Source of the DNA: an uncultured bacterium
Lineage (GTDB): Bacteria; UBP6; UBA1177
DNA length: 64,000 bases
NCBI GenBank assembly: GCA_905233945.1
Contig: CAJOFY010000004.1
Coordinates: 1 to 64,000, forward strand
Direction: 5' to 3'
The notes beneath the pieces are model-generated. The model searched no databases. It worked only from the letters and a program-made list of their open reading frames with translations, and was not told where the DNA came from. This document shows, in pieces, positions 9,215 through 17,102 of the stretch. The translations under genes were made by a program, and so were the position numbers. Each line of letters begins with the position of its first letter. Within the stretch, counting starts at the first letter, position 1.

Positions 9215-10372
9215 ATGGGAATGCCTGAAACGCCGCAGAACGGAATGAATATCACGCCTGACGGAACAATATACGAGATGCTGGAAGACGGAACGATAAA
9301 GCGGATAGGGAAGGTATCATCAAACGGCGAGTTCGAGCCGTTCGGCGGCCCGAAGGACGGTGTCTGTGTCAGAGACGGCTTCATATACCGTGTGATCAAC
9401 GGAAAGGAACAGAAAATCGGTCGAATACTGCCTAACGGAGATATAGAATCTATAAGTCAAAGAATTAAAAGCGAAGCAGAAATTTCCAGAAACAAGGTGA
9501 AAATAGTTGCAATAGTGAGTGTTCTGATCGCCTTTATTATCGGGGCAGGAATCTATCTTTTTGAAGAAGAGCAGAAAGGCAAAGAACCGCTTGAGAAAGT
9601 GCTCAATACGCCTAAAAGTAATGCGGAGACGCCGCAGCCTGCTGAAGATGATCGCAAAGCGTGTGAATTTGCGCGTTCAAACTCTCAAAACAATGCAGAA
9701 GCCTGGGAATTTTACCTTAAAGAGTTTCCAGAGGGATGGTGTGCTGATGAAGCAAAAGAAGTGATAAGCAGATATCAGGAAATTGAAAGAGAGAAAGAAA
9801 TCACAGCACAGAAGGTCAAAGAAGTGGAAGCCTATCAGAAAGCGAAAGAACTTAACACCCGTGCGGCATGGGAAGATTATCTTCGTGAGTTCCCGGAAGG
9901 AGAACATGTATTTGAAGCTAAATTCAATAAAGATAAGATGAAAAAAATCGGCAGTCTTGAGTGGTCAGATCGCTCGCAAAAAAATATGGACTGGAATGCG
10001 GCGAAACAATACTGCAAAAATCTGACAGAAGGCGGATACAATGACTGGAGGCTGCCGAATATTGACGAACTCAGAACAACTATCAGAAACTGCTCTAAAA
10101 CAGAGACTGGCGGGCAGTGCAAGGTCAGTGGGAAAAACGGGCGTTTATCAAGAGGAGATTGGAATCCTGAAGGTTCGTGTTATTGTGAAAGCAGAAACAA
10201 CAACGGCGGTTATTACAGCAAACTTGGGGATGATGATAATGTCTGGCTTTGGTCGTCTTCTACTCGGTCAGATAATACAGATGCCGCATGGGGCGTGTAT
10301 TTCAGAAGTGGGCGTGTGGGCAGCCACTATAAGTCGTACGAGTACGATGCCTATGTTCGTTGTGTCAGGTAG
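9215..10372 (+). CDS. GTI-module, membrane helix, repeat and DUF1566 protein
   Basis: The protein has 385 residues. The duplicated N-terminal module (12-80) is nearly identical to that of the previous gene. A single membrane helix follows at about 93-114. Two copies of a helical motif come next (AWEFYLKEFPEGWCADEAK and AWEDYLREFPEGEHVFEAK). The C-terminal DUF1566/Lcl domain (about 245-385) has WNAAKQYC, NDWRLPN, WSSSTRSDNTD and YVRCVR. The topology suggests a cytoplasmic GTI module and a lectin-like domain outside the inner membrane, so the protein could signal across it. No catalytic residues are recognised. Confidence 0.8.
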   Translation: MGMPETPQNGMNITPDGTIYEMLEDGTIKRIGKVSSNGEFEPFGGPKDGVCVRDGFIYRVINGKEQKIGRILPNGDIESISQRIKSEAEISRNKVKIVAIVSVLIAFIIGAGIYLFEEEQKGKEPLEKVLNTPKSNAETPQPAEDDRKACEFARSNSQNNAEAWEFYLKEFPEGWCADEAKEVISRYQEIEREKEITAQKVKEVEAYQKAKELNTRAAWEDYLREFPEGEHVFEAKFNKDKMKKIGSLEWSDRSQKNMDWNAAKQYCKNLTEGGYNDWRLPNIDELRTTIRNCSKTETGGQCKVSGKNGRLSRGDWNPEGSCYCESRNNNGGYYSKLGDDDNVWLWSSSTRSDNTDAAWGVYFRSGRVGSHYKSYEYDAYVRCVR

Positions 10373-10394
10373 ATATGTTTAACTAGGTTTTGTT

Positions 10395-11189
10395 ATGGAA
10401 AAGTACTTGCTGCAGCTCCTCGGGGCGTTTGGATCTTTTGTCAACCTGATCTACTGGATTGTGAGATTTGTTGTACTGCTCACGCCTGAAAACAGGAAAA
10501 ACATTCGTTCAAATGTACGGGATATCAAATCAGTAGCAACCTCGAATAAAATGCATCTGATTATAGCCATTGCTATATTTCTTGTTGCTGTTGCATTTCT
10601 TGTTTTGTCCCTTTTTGCAGGCGGCGCGTTTTGGACGGTACCGGGCGGTGACGTAAATCAGGAGGAGGAAAATGCTACTATCGAGTTCGGCGGCGGCAAA
10701 AATAAGATTGAGTGGATTGTCATAGATAAAAATAGGAAATATTGGACTCTGATGAGTAAAAATTGTTTTGAGGCGAGACCGTGGCAGGAGACTCTTAAAG
10801 ATGGGAAAAAACTTAAATGGGAAAAAAGCTCGCTGAAAGATTGGCTCAACAGTGAGTTCGTCAAAAATTTTTCCGAATCCGAAAAAAGTACGATGGTTGA
10901 ATTTAGAAAAGGTGAATTTGTGACTCTTCTGGATGAAAAACAGGCAAATAAATTAAAAAAGGAAGATAAAGACTTGTTGATTTGTATTCCCGTTTCAGAA
11001 GAAAAAGCTGATGAGAAAGCAAAAGGGTGGTGGCTTCAAACGCCTGGAACAGAGAAACACTGTGTTACATTTGTCGATTCTTTTGGGGATATTTGGTCTA
11101 CCTGCAGCGGATATTCCAATAAAGCCGACAGAAGTTTATATGTCCGGCCTGTAATCAGAAAAAATGTAAGATTGGAGAATAATAAATGA
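10395..11189 (+). CDS. Membrane-anchored DUF6273-type protein
   Basis: The protein has 264 residues. Hydrophobic segments at about 7-30 and 56-79 flank a basic loop. After the second helix, the domain from about 95 to the end has the layout of DUF6273: IEWIVIDKNRKYWTLMSKN, then WLNSEF, then GWWLQTPG, then the closing VRPVIR. This family is related in fold to the formylglycine-enzyme/C-type-lectin superfamily, like the DUF1566 domains next door. Its stop overlaps the next start by four bases (ATGA). It probably presents a binding domain in the periplasm. Ligand unknown. Confidence 0.7.
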   Translation: MEKYLLQLLGAFGSFVNLIYWIVRFVVLLTPENRKNIRSNVRDIKSVATSNKMHLIIAIAIFLVAVAFLVLSLFAGGAFWTVPGGDVNQEEENATIEFGGGKNKIEWIVIDKNRKYWTLMSKNCFEARPWQETLKDGKKLKWEKSSLKDWLNSEFVKNFSESEKSTMVEFRKGEFVTLLDEKQANKLKKEDKDLLICIPVSEEKADEKAKGWWLQTPGTEKHCVTFVDSFGDIWSTCSGYSNKADRSLYVRPVIRKNVRLENNK

Positions 11190-12544
11190 AAAAACTTGCT
11201 GCTTTTATCCTTTTGTTTCTTGTCTTTCATTCTCTTCGGGCATCAGATTTTGTATATCGTGTTCATTTTGTTGAAGCAAAAGGGCTGGAACGTCTGGTGG
11301 ACAGAGATGAAAAAATTTTAAAAAACCAAATAAAAATAATCGAGAAGATTTTTCAGGATAATTTTAATCCCACAGGTTTCAAGCAAATAAATTCCCGTAT
11401 GCTGGAAACAGTCAGAGATGCTTCTTCCGGTGGTGTGGATTTTTCCGATGACGATGACATCGAGACTCCTGTCGTAAATAAAATTATCATAAATAAACTG
11501 AATATCACCCATTCTCTGCGGGGGGAAATCAACAATATGGGGGATGCCTTTTATGTAAAAGTTGTTTTTAACGCCGTAAGCCCGAGTCTTAGAAGGATTG
11601 CTGTCGGCAATTTCGACTGTGCTGTTTCCGACTCGCTTGCAAAATGTACTCGGGAATTCGCAAGAAAATTCGCACAAAATCCAGCCATAATAGAAGAAGG
11701 CAAACGGGCAAACACTGTGGTTCAGCAGGATGAAGAAAAGGAGAAACCACGCCTGATTTACGGTTTTCTTAACGTTTTTCCTTCGGATATCGGCAGATAT
11801 AAGGAAATTCCTTCGGAGATTATAAAAAAAATCAATGCAAGCGATGTATTTAAAGATCAGGATTGTGAAGAATGGCGTGTCCCGACAGAAAACGAGATTG
11901 CTTTGCTTGCCAGTGAGAGTCTTATCTTAAAAAAAAGCGAAAAATACATGACTGATAAAACATCCAGCGGACACCTTAGGCCAGTAGCAGGTTGCAAAAA
12001 ATCGCAGAAAGGAACAGCTTCGCAGAACAACAATCTGCCGCAGTCAGCAGAACCAGAAGTGGTTTACGGTTTCCTCAAGGTTTTTCCGAAAGATTTGGGT
12101 GTAAAAGATTTGGGAGAATTTACAAATAGACCGACAGATATTGTAGCGAAGATCAACTCAAGCAGCGATACAGGGATTTACGGCTGTAAAAACTGGCGGA
12201 TTCCGACTGAAAACGAGGTTGCTTTGCTGGCAGCCATAGGGATTATTTTAAAAGCGGATGATTATTTGTCTATTGACGGAAAAGACCACGGCCTGCTTCG
12301 TCTGGTTGCGGATATGCCTGGATATGAGAGCGAATCTGAAAATCAGAAAAACGGGGATCAGGGACCTGAAAAAGAGACAGCGAAAACACATCCGGACAAA
12401 AAAACTGACAACACAGCTGAACAACGAGAAACAGCAGAGCCTGAATCTGATTTGAAATTGGAACAGGCTTCTCGGTCAAAACAGGAAGAGGCTGCGTCAA
12501 AGCCAGCCGTAAAAGGGTGCTCGGTGGATATTTTTGATTTATAA
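11186..12544 (+). CDS. Exported protein with two tandem DUF1566-like mini-domains
   Basis: The protein has 452 residues with a signal peptide (1-19, cleavage near RASD). The N-terminal domain (20-175) is unrecognised. Two copies of a repeat of about 80 residues follow at about 188-270 and 292-378. They share YGFL.VFP.D.G near the start and WR[VI]PTENE[IV]ALLA in the middle, and end in LRPVA or LRLVA. The WRxPTENE core resembles the DWRLPT motif of DUF1566, so these look like degenerate or minimal Lcl units. The tail is charged, low-complexity sequence rich in Lys, Glu and Thr. It probably acts in the periplasm or at the cell surface. Confidence 0.65.
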   Translation: MKKLAAFILLFLVFHSLRASDFVYRVHFVEAKGLERLVDRDEKILKNQIKIIEKIFQDNFNPTGFKQINSRMLETVRDASSGGVDFSDDDDIETPVVNKIIINKLNITHSLRGEINNMGDAFYVKVVFNAVSPSLRRIAVGNFDCAVSDSLAKCTREFARKFAQNPAIIEEGKRANTVVQQDEEKEKPRLIYGFLNVFPSDIGRYKEIPSEIIKKINASDVFKDQDCEEWRVPTENEIALLASESLILKKSEKYMTDKTSSGHLRPVAGCKKSQKGTASQNNNLPQSAEPEVVYGFLKVFPKDLGVKDLGEFTNRPTDIVAKINSSSDTGIYGCKNWRIPTENEVALLAAIGIILKADDYLSIDGKDHGLLRLVADMPGYESESENQKNGDQGPEKETAKTHPDKKTDNTAEQRETAEPESDLKLEQASRSKQEEAASKPAVKGCSVDIFDL

Positions 12545-12576
12545 TAAAATACAGCAATTCTGAAGGAGGGAACACA

Positions 12577-13374
12577 ATGGGAATGACAGAACAAAAGCCG
12601 CAGAACGGAATGAACATCGCGCCTGACGGCACAATTTACGAGATTTTGGAAGACGGCACAATCAAGCGTATAGGTAAAGTATCTCCTGACGGTAAATTCG
12701 AGCCGTTCGGAGAGCCTAAGGACGATGTACGTGTCAGAGACGGTTTCATATACCGTATAATCAACGGCAAGGAGCAGAAAATCGGTCGGATACTGCCTAA
12801 CGGAGATATAGAATCGGTAAGTCAGAAAATCAAAAGCGAAGCGGAAATATCCAGAAACAAGGTGAAAATTGTGACGATAGTTTGTTGCCTGATAGCGCTT
12901 CTTGCGGCTGCAGGAGCAGGAATCTATCTTTTTGAAGCAAAGGAAAAGCGCACTCAGGAACGGATGCAGGATGAAGAATACGAAACTAAGATCAAGCCTG
13001 TGGTTGACGAATATCTGCAGGAAACATCCCCAAAAGCTGAAAGACTGAACTTTTATATAGAAAAGCTGAAACTGATGAAATTAAGCCTGAAATACGAAGA
13101 AAACAAGAAAAAAGCAGATGAAATAATTTCAAATATAAAGAGCCGGAAGGCTGATGTCGAGACAAAGACAGCGGCTCAGGCAGTATTAAAACCGGAACCA
13201 AAGAAAGCAGAACCTCAGCTCGAACAGCCGAAACCTGAAGAACCAAAGGAAACAACCGTCAAGTTTGAGTCTAAGAAAGAAGAATCCGGAACAGAAGCAG
13301 TAAAGCTGGAGACGAAGCAGGCAGAAGACAAGCCAGCTGCGAAACATGAAACCAAGTCAACCGCTACGAAATAA
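12577..13374 (+). CDS. GTI-module membrane protein, 5' part of a gene interrupted by a TAA
   Basis: This is a 265-residue product. The duplicated module (13-82) and membrane helix (about 94-117) closely match the 9215 protein. A helical stretch and a long Lys/Glu/Pro/Thr-rich linker follow. The frame closes at TAA 13372-13374, but the same frame continues without further stops through a DUF1566 domain to 13803. The full architecture therefore equals that of 9215-10372, and I infer a nonsense interruption, a natural read-through site or a sequence error. If translated only to the stop, the protein would lack its lectin-like domain. Confidence 0.7.
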   Translation: MGMTEQKPQNGMNIAPDGTIYEILEDGTIKRIGKVSPDGKFEPFGEPKDDVRVRDGFIYRIINGKEQKIGRILPNGDIESVSQKIKSEAEISRNKVKIVTIVCCLIALLAAAGAGIYLFEAKEKRTQERMQDEEYETKIKPVVDEYLQETSPKAERLNFYIEKLKLMKLSLKYEENKKKADEIISNIKSRKADVETKTAAQAVLKPEPKKAEPQLEQPKPEEPKETTVKFESKKEESGTEAVKLETKQAEDKPAAKHETKSTATK

Positions 13375-13803
13375 CAGCCAGGTAAGGTACAGAATACAAA
13401 GAAAAAAACAAGAAGGTCCTGGTCCTCGCGCTCTTCATATGCAATGAACTGGAATGCTGCCAAACAATACTGTGATGACCTGACTGAAGACAGTTACGAC
13501 GGCTGGAGACTGCCTAACATTGATGAATTAAGGACACTCATTGATGAAAAACATTCAGGAACAACATCAGGCGGGAGTTGCAGAATAAGCGAGAATACGG
13601 GCTCTCTTTCTCAAGGATTCTGGACGAACAGTGACTGTAAAGGCCGCACCGGCGGTAATTTCAGCAAATCAGGTGATTCGGGTAGACTTTGGTCTTCGTC
13701 AGCCAGACCTCATTCGGGAAATCGCTGGTATGTTGATTTTAGCAGCGGTGAAATTAATCATGCTGGAGCTGAAAACCAATATCATGTCCGTTGTATAAAA
13801 TAA
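13375..13803 (+). pseudogene. DUF1566 3' part of the interrupted gene
   Basis: This is the in-frame continuation of the 12577 gene after the TAA at 13372. It encodes 22 linker residues ending RRSWSSRSSYA and then a DUF1566 domain (WNAAKQYC, DGWRLPN, RLWSSSARP, YHVRCIK). The first ATG is at 13444 (119 residues to the stop at 13801-13803). No ribosome site precedes that ATG, and it falls inside a conserved part of the domain (SxNMDWNAAK in the 9215 protein). An independent start is therefore unlikely. The domain itself shows no damage, so either the interruption is recent or read-through keeps it under selection. Confidence 0.6.
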
Positions 13804-13853
13804 TAATATAATTACTGGCAAAGGATGGTTTTTATCATTTCTATGGGGGAAAA

Positions 13854-14891
13854 ATGAAAAAAATTATTATTGTTTTGGTGTCGCTTTTGTTGACTATCCA
13901 GCTTTTTGCCGTATCTGGAAAACCCAGAATTGCGATTCTTGAGTTTGAAGATACTACAGGCAAATTTTCCAGACAAGATCTTAGTGCATTGAAAAAACAT
14001 TTTAGTATTTATTTCAGACAGCAGTGCAATAACAAATTTATTGTTATAATCGATCCGGATCAGGAAGAACTGATTAAAAAGATGGCTGAAGAATCCGGCA
14101 GAATGGATAGAAATACCGCATACCAATTGGCAAAAAACAGAGGAGTCTCTGCCGATAAAATTCTTTATACAACAATAACTAGAATTGGAAAAAAGTATAG
14201 CGTATCCTCCGAATTGATAGATTTACAAAGAGAAATCACCGACATAGGTATGGCTGGAATTGAACATTTTGACGGAACTCCTGAAGGTTTGCTGGATGCC
14301 TTGCAGTCGGTGGTGCTACAATTGGTAAGACAAGCAGAAAAAGGCTATCATCTTTATGAGCAGGCACAAAATGCTGCGCAACGTGAAAAAGATGCTGAGC
14401 AGGAGAAAAAAGCAAAGGCTGAGGAAGAAAATTCTCGGATTGCAGAAGAACGAAGGGCTATTGCATCAAGACGGGAACTGTTGGGATCTAACGGACGAGA
14501 CTGGTCAGAATCAAGATACGGCAACTGGCATGATGCGAAAAAATATTGCGAGGATCTGGTCTATGGTGGTTACGATGACTGGCGTCTGCCGACAATAAGC
14601 GAACTTAGAACTCTTGTACCGTATTCAGTCTGTTCCAGAACCTATCCGTATGGCGAATGTCCGATAAAAGATTCTGACACATCGCTTTATTCCTATAAGA
14701 AAAGTAAATGTCACTGTGATTATGGCAAAAACAAAAGCAATCCTTTGGGAGATAGAGGAAGAATGTGGTCTTCTTCAATTTGCCAGGGTAATGGCAGGGT
14801 GTGGTATATTTACTTCGGAAGCGGAAGCATTTATTCCGACAAAAACGGTGATGCGTATGATAAGAACGATTTCCGTTGCACAAGAGATTAA
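13854..14891 (+). CDS. Exported CsgG/TolB-like N-domain with C-terminal DUF1566
   Basis: The protein has 345 residues with a signal peptide (1-19). Residues 23-165 begin PRIAILEFEDTTGKFS, the opening beta strand typical of CsgG- and TolB-N-like periplasmic domains that report on or build outer-membrane assemblies. A charged coiled coil (about 165-205) follows. The DUF1566 domain (about 215-345) has WHDAKKYC, DDWRLPT, MWSSS and a variant end FRCTRD in place of YVRCVR. It is the last lectin-like gene of the cluster and has its own GGGGG-rich ribosome site. It may be a periplasmic partner of the membrane-anchored DUF1566 proteins. Confidence 0.75.
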   Translation: MKKIIIVLVSLLLTIQLFAVSGKPRIAILEFEDTTGKFSRQDLSALKKHFSIYFRQQCNNKFIVIIDPDQEELIKKMAEESGRMDRNTAYQLAKNRGVSADKILYTTITRIGKKYSVSSELIDLQREITDIGMAGIEHFDGTPEGLLDALQSVVLQLVRQAEKGYHLYEQAQNAAQREKDAEQEKKAKAEEENSRIAEERRAIASRRELLGSNGRDWSESRYGNWHDAKKYCEDLVYGGYDDWRLPTISELRTLVPYSVCSRTYPYGECPIKDSDTSLYSYKKSKCHCDYGKNKSNPLGDRGRMWSSSICQGNGRVWYIYFGSGSIYSDKNGDAYDKNDFRCTRD

Positions 14892-14956
14892 AGTATTAAC
14901 GAAGTGTGACTCCACACAATTTGGATTCCAAAGACTTTGAAAAAAGGATTGAATGC

Positions 14957-14999
14957 ACATCGGATTTAAAAAAACTTCTTGTAATAAAGTCCGATTTGT
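14957..14999. repeat. Imperfect inverted repeat in a gene-free gap
   Basis: The gap 14892-15122 holds no gene. CACATCGGATTT (14957-14968) and AAGTCCGATTTG (14988-14999) form a 12-base inverted repeat with two mismatches around a 19-base AT-rich loop. It could be a weak terminator of the upstream cluster or a binding site. I see nothing else in the gap except a ribosome site (GGAGG) ahead of 15123. Confidence 0.3.
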
Positions 15000-15122
15000 T
15001 TAAAATCTGCCGTTTTGTTGGTTGTTGAATTGATATTTTCGGTGACTGTTCACATATGCCGGAAGTTGCAGATATAATAAAATTTTGAATGGAATGACAT
15101 TTTTCATTATAGGAGGAAAACA

Positions 15123-15458
15123 ATGAACGTAAGACAAGATATAGAGCAAAGGATAGAGCAAAGAATGCACTATCAAATGCAGTTGAAGGATGCGTTAAAA
15201 AAGAAGAAGGCGGCTTTAACCGCTGTTTGTTCATTGGGTTTGTCAGAAACACCGCTCGTAAAACTGTTTAGGGAATCAGACACTACAAGAAAACAGATGT
15301 CTTTTGGTCATACGCCAGCTGGCTGGGTATTTCAAATTCTATGGTTCGGTTTTCTGACAGTAATTACAATGGCCATATTTTGGGTAATCAACATTTTTAA
15401 ATTAATCAATTATGCAGATTTGGTCAATAGATTACAGAAAAAAATAAACTCTTTATAA
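15123..15458 (+). CDS. Small membrane protein of unknown function
   Basis: The protein has 111 residues and an AGGAGG ribosome site. The first half is a charged, probably coiled-coil region (QDIEQRIEQRM..ALKKKKAAL). Residues about 68-92 are one or two closely spaced membrane helices around a PAGW motif. A short basic tail with another amphipathic helix follows. I recognise no family. It stands alone between the lectin-like cluster and the minus-strand rhomboid gene. Confidence 0.6.
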   Translation: MNVRQDIEQRIEQRMHYQMQLKDALKKKKAALTAVCSLGLSETPLVKLFRESDTTRKQMSFGHTPAGWVFQILWFGFLTVITMAIFWVINIFKLINYADLVNRLQKKINSL

Positions 15459-15526
15459 GTGACAAGTATCCGGAATCATAAGAAGGCGATTGGCAGTCTT
15501 TTCAGCGAAACAAAAGAGAAAGTCCG

Positions 15527-16114
15527 TTAATCCAGGATATCATTTTCAATCGATGCGGTTCTTTTATTAAGTTTATATCCCGCCGCAGCACCGACTAAAC
15601 CGCCGATAATGTGAGCGGTATGCGCAATGTTGTCTATTCTTGACAATCCAGTATAGATTTCCTCTCCTAAATATATGAGTGCTACAAGTATAAAAGTCAG
15701 AGGAACTTCTCCGTCTTTAAACCCTGTAAAAGAAGTGAGCAGGATAAATGAAAAAACAATGCCGCTTGCTCCGAGCAGACTTACATTCCAAAAAAATATG
15801 TAATGCACCAGACCTGTCGCCAAAGCCGTCAAAAGCATTATTACAATCAGTTTGTCTGATCCGTATTTTTCCTCCAGCATAGGCCCCAAAAGCAGTATCA
15901 TCAGAGAGTTGCTCCAAAAGTGGTCAAAATTTGCATGCCCGAAAACATGGGTGAAAAATCTCAAGTATGTCATCGGGTCGGAAAGCGAAGAATGATACGT
16001 TACAAATATGACACGATTCACTGTGGGAGTTGTTTCTCCGGCGATAGTTGCGATAAAGCAGATAAATATGAATATCAAAACTACGGGTGAATTGAAGCTC
16101 ACTTTAAACTTCAT
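15527..16114 (-). CDS. Rhomboid-family intramembrane serine protease
   Basis: The protein has 195 residues and about six membrane helices, the minimal bacterial rhomboid layout. The catalytic GASG motif puts the nucleophile at Ser117. The helix-6 motif AHTAHIIGG supplies His168. FTHVFGHANFDHFWSN (about 54-69) matches the conserved H..H..N region that shapes the active site. Rhomboids cleave membrane proteins within their helices. The substrate is unknown, although single-helix proteins of the adjacent cluster are conceivable targets. It is transcribed toward that cluster and away from the Sel1 gene. Confidence 0.9.
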   Translation of the reverse strand: MKFKVSFNSPVVLIFIFICFIATIAGETTPTVNRVIFVTYHSSLSDPMTYLRFFTHVFGHANFDHFWSNSLMILLLGPMLEEKYGSDKLIVIMLLTALATGLVHYIFFWNVSLLGASGIVFSFILLTSFTGFKDGEVPLTFILVALIYLGEEIYTGLSRIDNIAHTAHIIGGLVGAAAGYKLNKRTASIENDILD

Positions 16115-16429
16115 TGCATTCTCCTGATTTTATTTCAGTTTGTGTATCAACACCAAATTTCAACATTGAAACCGGAATTTTTTTCACCACATCTTTTGCC
16201 AAATGTCAAAGAAATTCCTTTATATTTTTCAAAGAATTAAGTGATTAAAAATATTGACAACAAACCACATATGAAATTTTTCTTAAAAAGCGGAAATTTT
16301 TTCTAGATTATCGCTTTGAAATATGTATGGAAGATTATGTGTCTTTTTGAGGTGCAGGCAGAGCTAAAATAAATAAAAACGGAGGGTAAAATGAGGAAAA
16401 ACGTGCTTTTGGTACTAAGGAGTAAGCCG

Positions 16430-16882
16430 ATGAACACTAAATTTTTGCTATTTTGTTGTTTTGTTATGCTGCTTTTTTCTGGATGTGACGAACAGCAGAT
16501 TGAAGAAGCCATGCAGAAAGCCGATCAGCTTTATGCTGAAAAAGAGTACGGGCCGGCATGTGAAATTTACAGAGAGTGTGCAAAACACGGATCTGCGGAT
16601 GCGCAGTATGCTGTAGGTTTTTGTTATGATGAAGGAAAAGGATTCCCGAAAGACAAGAAAGAAGCCTTCTACTGGTGGCTTAAAGCTGCAAAGCAGGGGC
16701 ATGCGAAAGCTCAGGTAATAGTTGCTGTGTCATATTATTTGGGCGAAGGTGTCGATAAAGATGAGAAGGAAGCCTCGAAATGGCTTGCGAAGGCAAAAGA
16801 GCAGGGTGAAAAAAAGGCAGAAGAGCTGCTTGACAATTTTAAGAGCGACTTGTTCGAACAGGTGAAAAAATTGTTTAAATAG
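16430..16882 (+). CDS. Sel1-repeat lipoprotein
   Basis: From ATG 16430 (behind AAGGAGT) the product is 150 residues with a compact lipoprotein signal ending LLFSGC. An in-frame ATG at 16391 behind GGAGGG would add 13 residues before the same signal and cannot be excluded. The mature part has about three Sel1-like (TPR-related) repeats, such as ADAQYAVGFCYDEGKGFPKDKKEA and AKAQVIVAVSYYLGEGVDKDEKEA. Such proteins are protein-protein scaffolds. Here it would be membrane-anchored on the periplasmic side. It is a single-gene unit. Confidence 0.85.
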   Translation: MNTKFLLFCCFVMLLFSGCDEQQIEEAMQKADQLYAEKEYGPACEIYRECAKHGSADAQYAVGFCYDEGKGFPKDKKEAFYWWLKAAKQGHAKAQVIVAVSYYLGEGVDKDEKEASKWLAKAKEQGEKKAEELLDNFKSDLFEQVKKLFK

Positions 16883-17007
16883 GCACAAGTATAATTGCAG
16901 GAGCGGAATGTTGTTATAACCGCATTTCTCTCGCATTTTCCGAAAAACTGAGTATAATGCGGCGGTTTTTGTTCTTGTCGTTTTTTTCGACGCCGCCAAT
17001 CTTTTTC

Positions 17008-17031
17008 GTTATAACGTTATTCCGGTATAAC
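17008..17031. promoter_or_regulatory. Zur-like palindromic operator ahead of a metal ABC transporter
   Basis: Bases 17008-17031 begin GTTATA and end TATAAC, with symmetric CG pairs inside, so the 24-base site is an imperfect palindrome. Zur operators in Gram-negative bacteria are AT-rich palindromes of the GTTATA..TATAAC kind. Its position just upstream of a ZnuC/ZnuB-type gene pair supports zinc-dependent repression. A half-site TTATAAC also occurs near 16914. No zur gene is visible in the window. Confidence 0.5.
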
Positions 17032-17102
17032 GGGATACCGACATGGGGCGGCGAATCGATAATAACGATAAGAACGATAATAACGATAAGAGAGGAAAAA
17101 TT

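Noticed and set aside
800-10372. Possible diversity-generating retroelement targeting the DUF1566 C-terminal ends
   Set aside because: Lectin-fold C-termini are typical targets, but no reverse transcriptase or template repeat is present. The copies at 800-913 and 10251-10372 differ at all bases, including silent third positions, not mainly at adenines.
13444-13803. Independent small DUF1566 gene starting at 13444
   Set aside because: There is no ribosome site, and the start falls inside the conserved domain. The frame continues from the upstream gene except for one TAA.
17043-17102. ATG 17043 as start of the ABC ATPase
   Set aside because: The extra 20 residues (MGRRIDNNDKNDNNDK..) are low-complexity and translate a tandem AACGATAA-type repeat. 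No ribosome site precedes it, and it lies too close to the operator. TTG 17103 has AGAGAGG.
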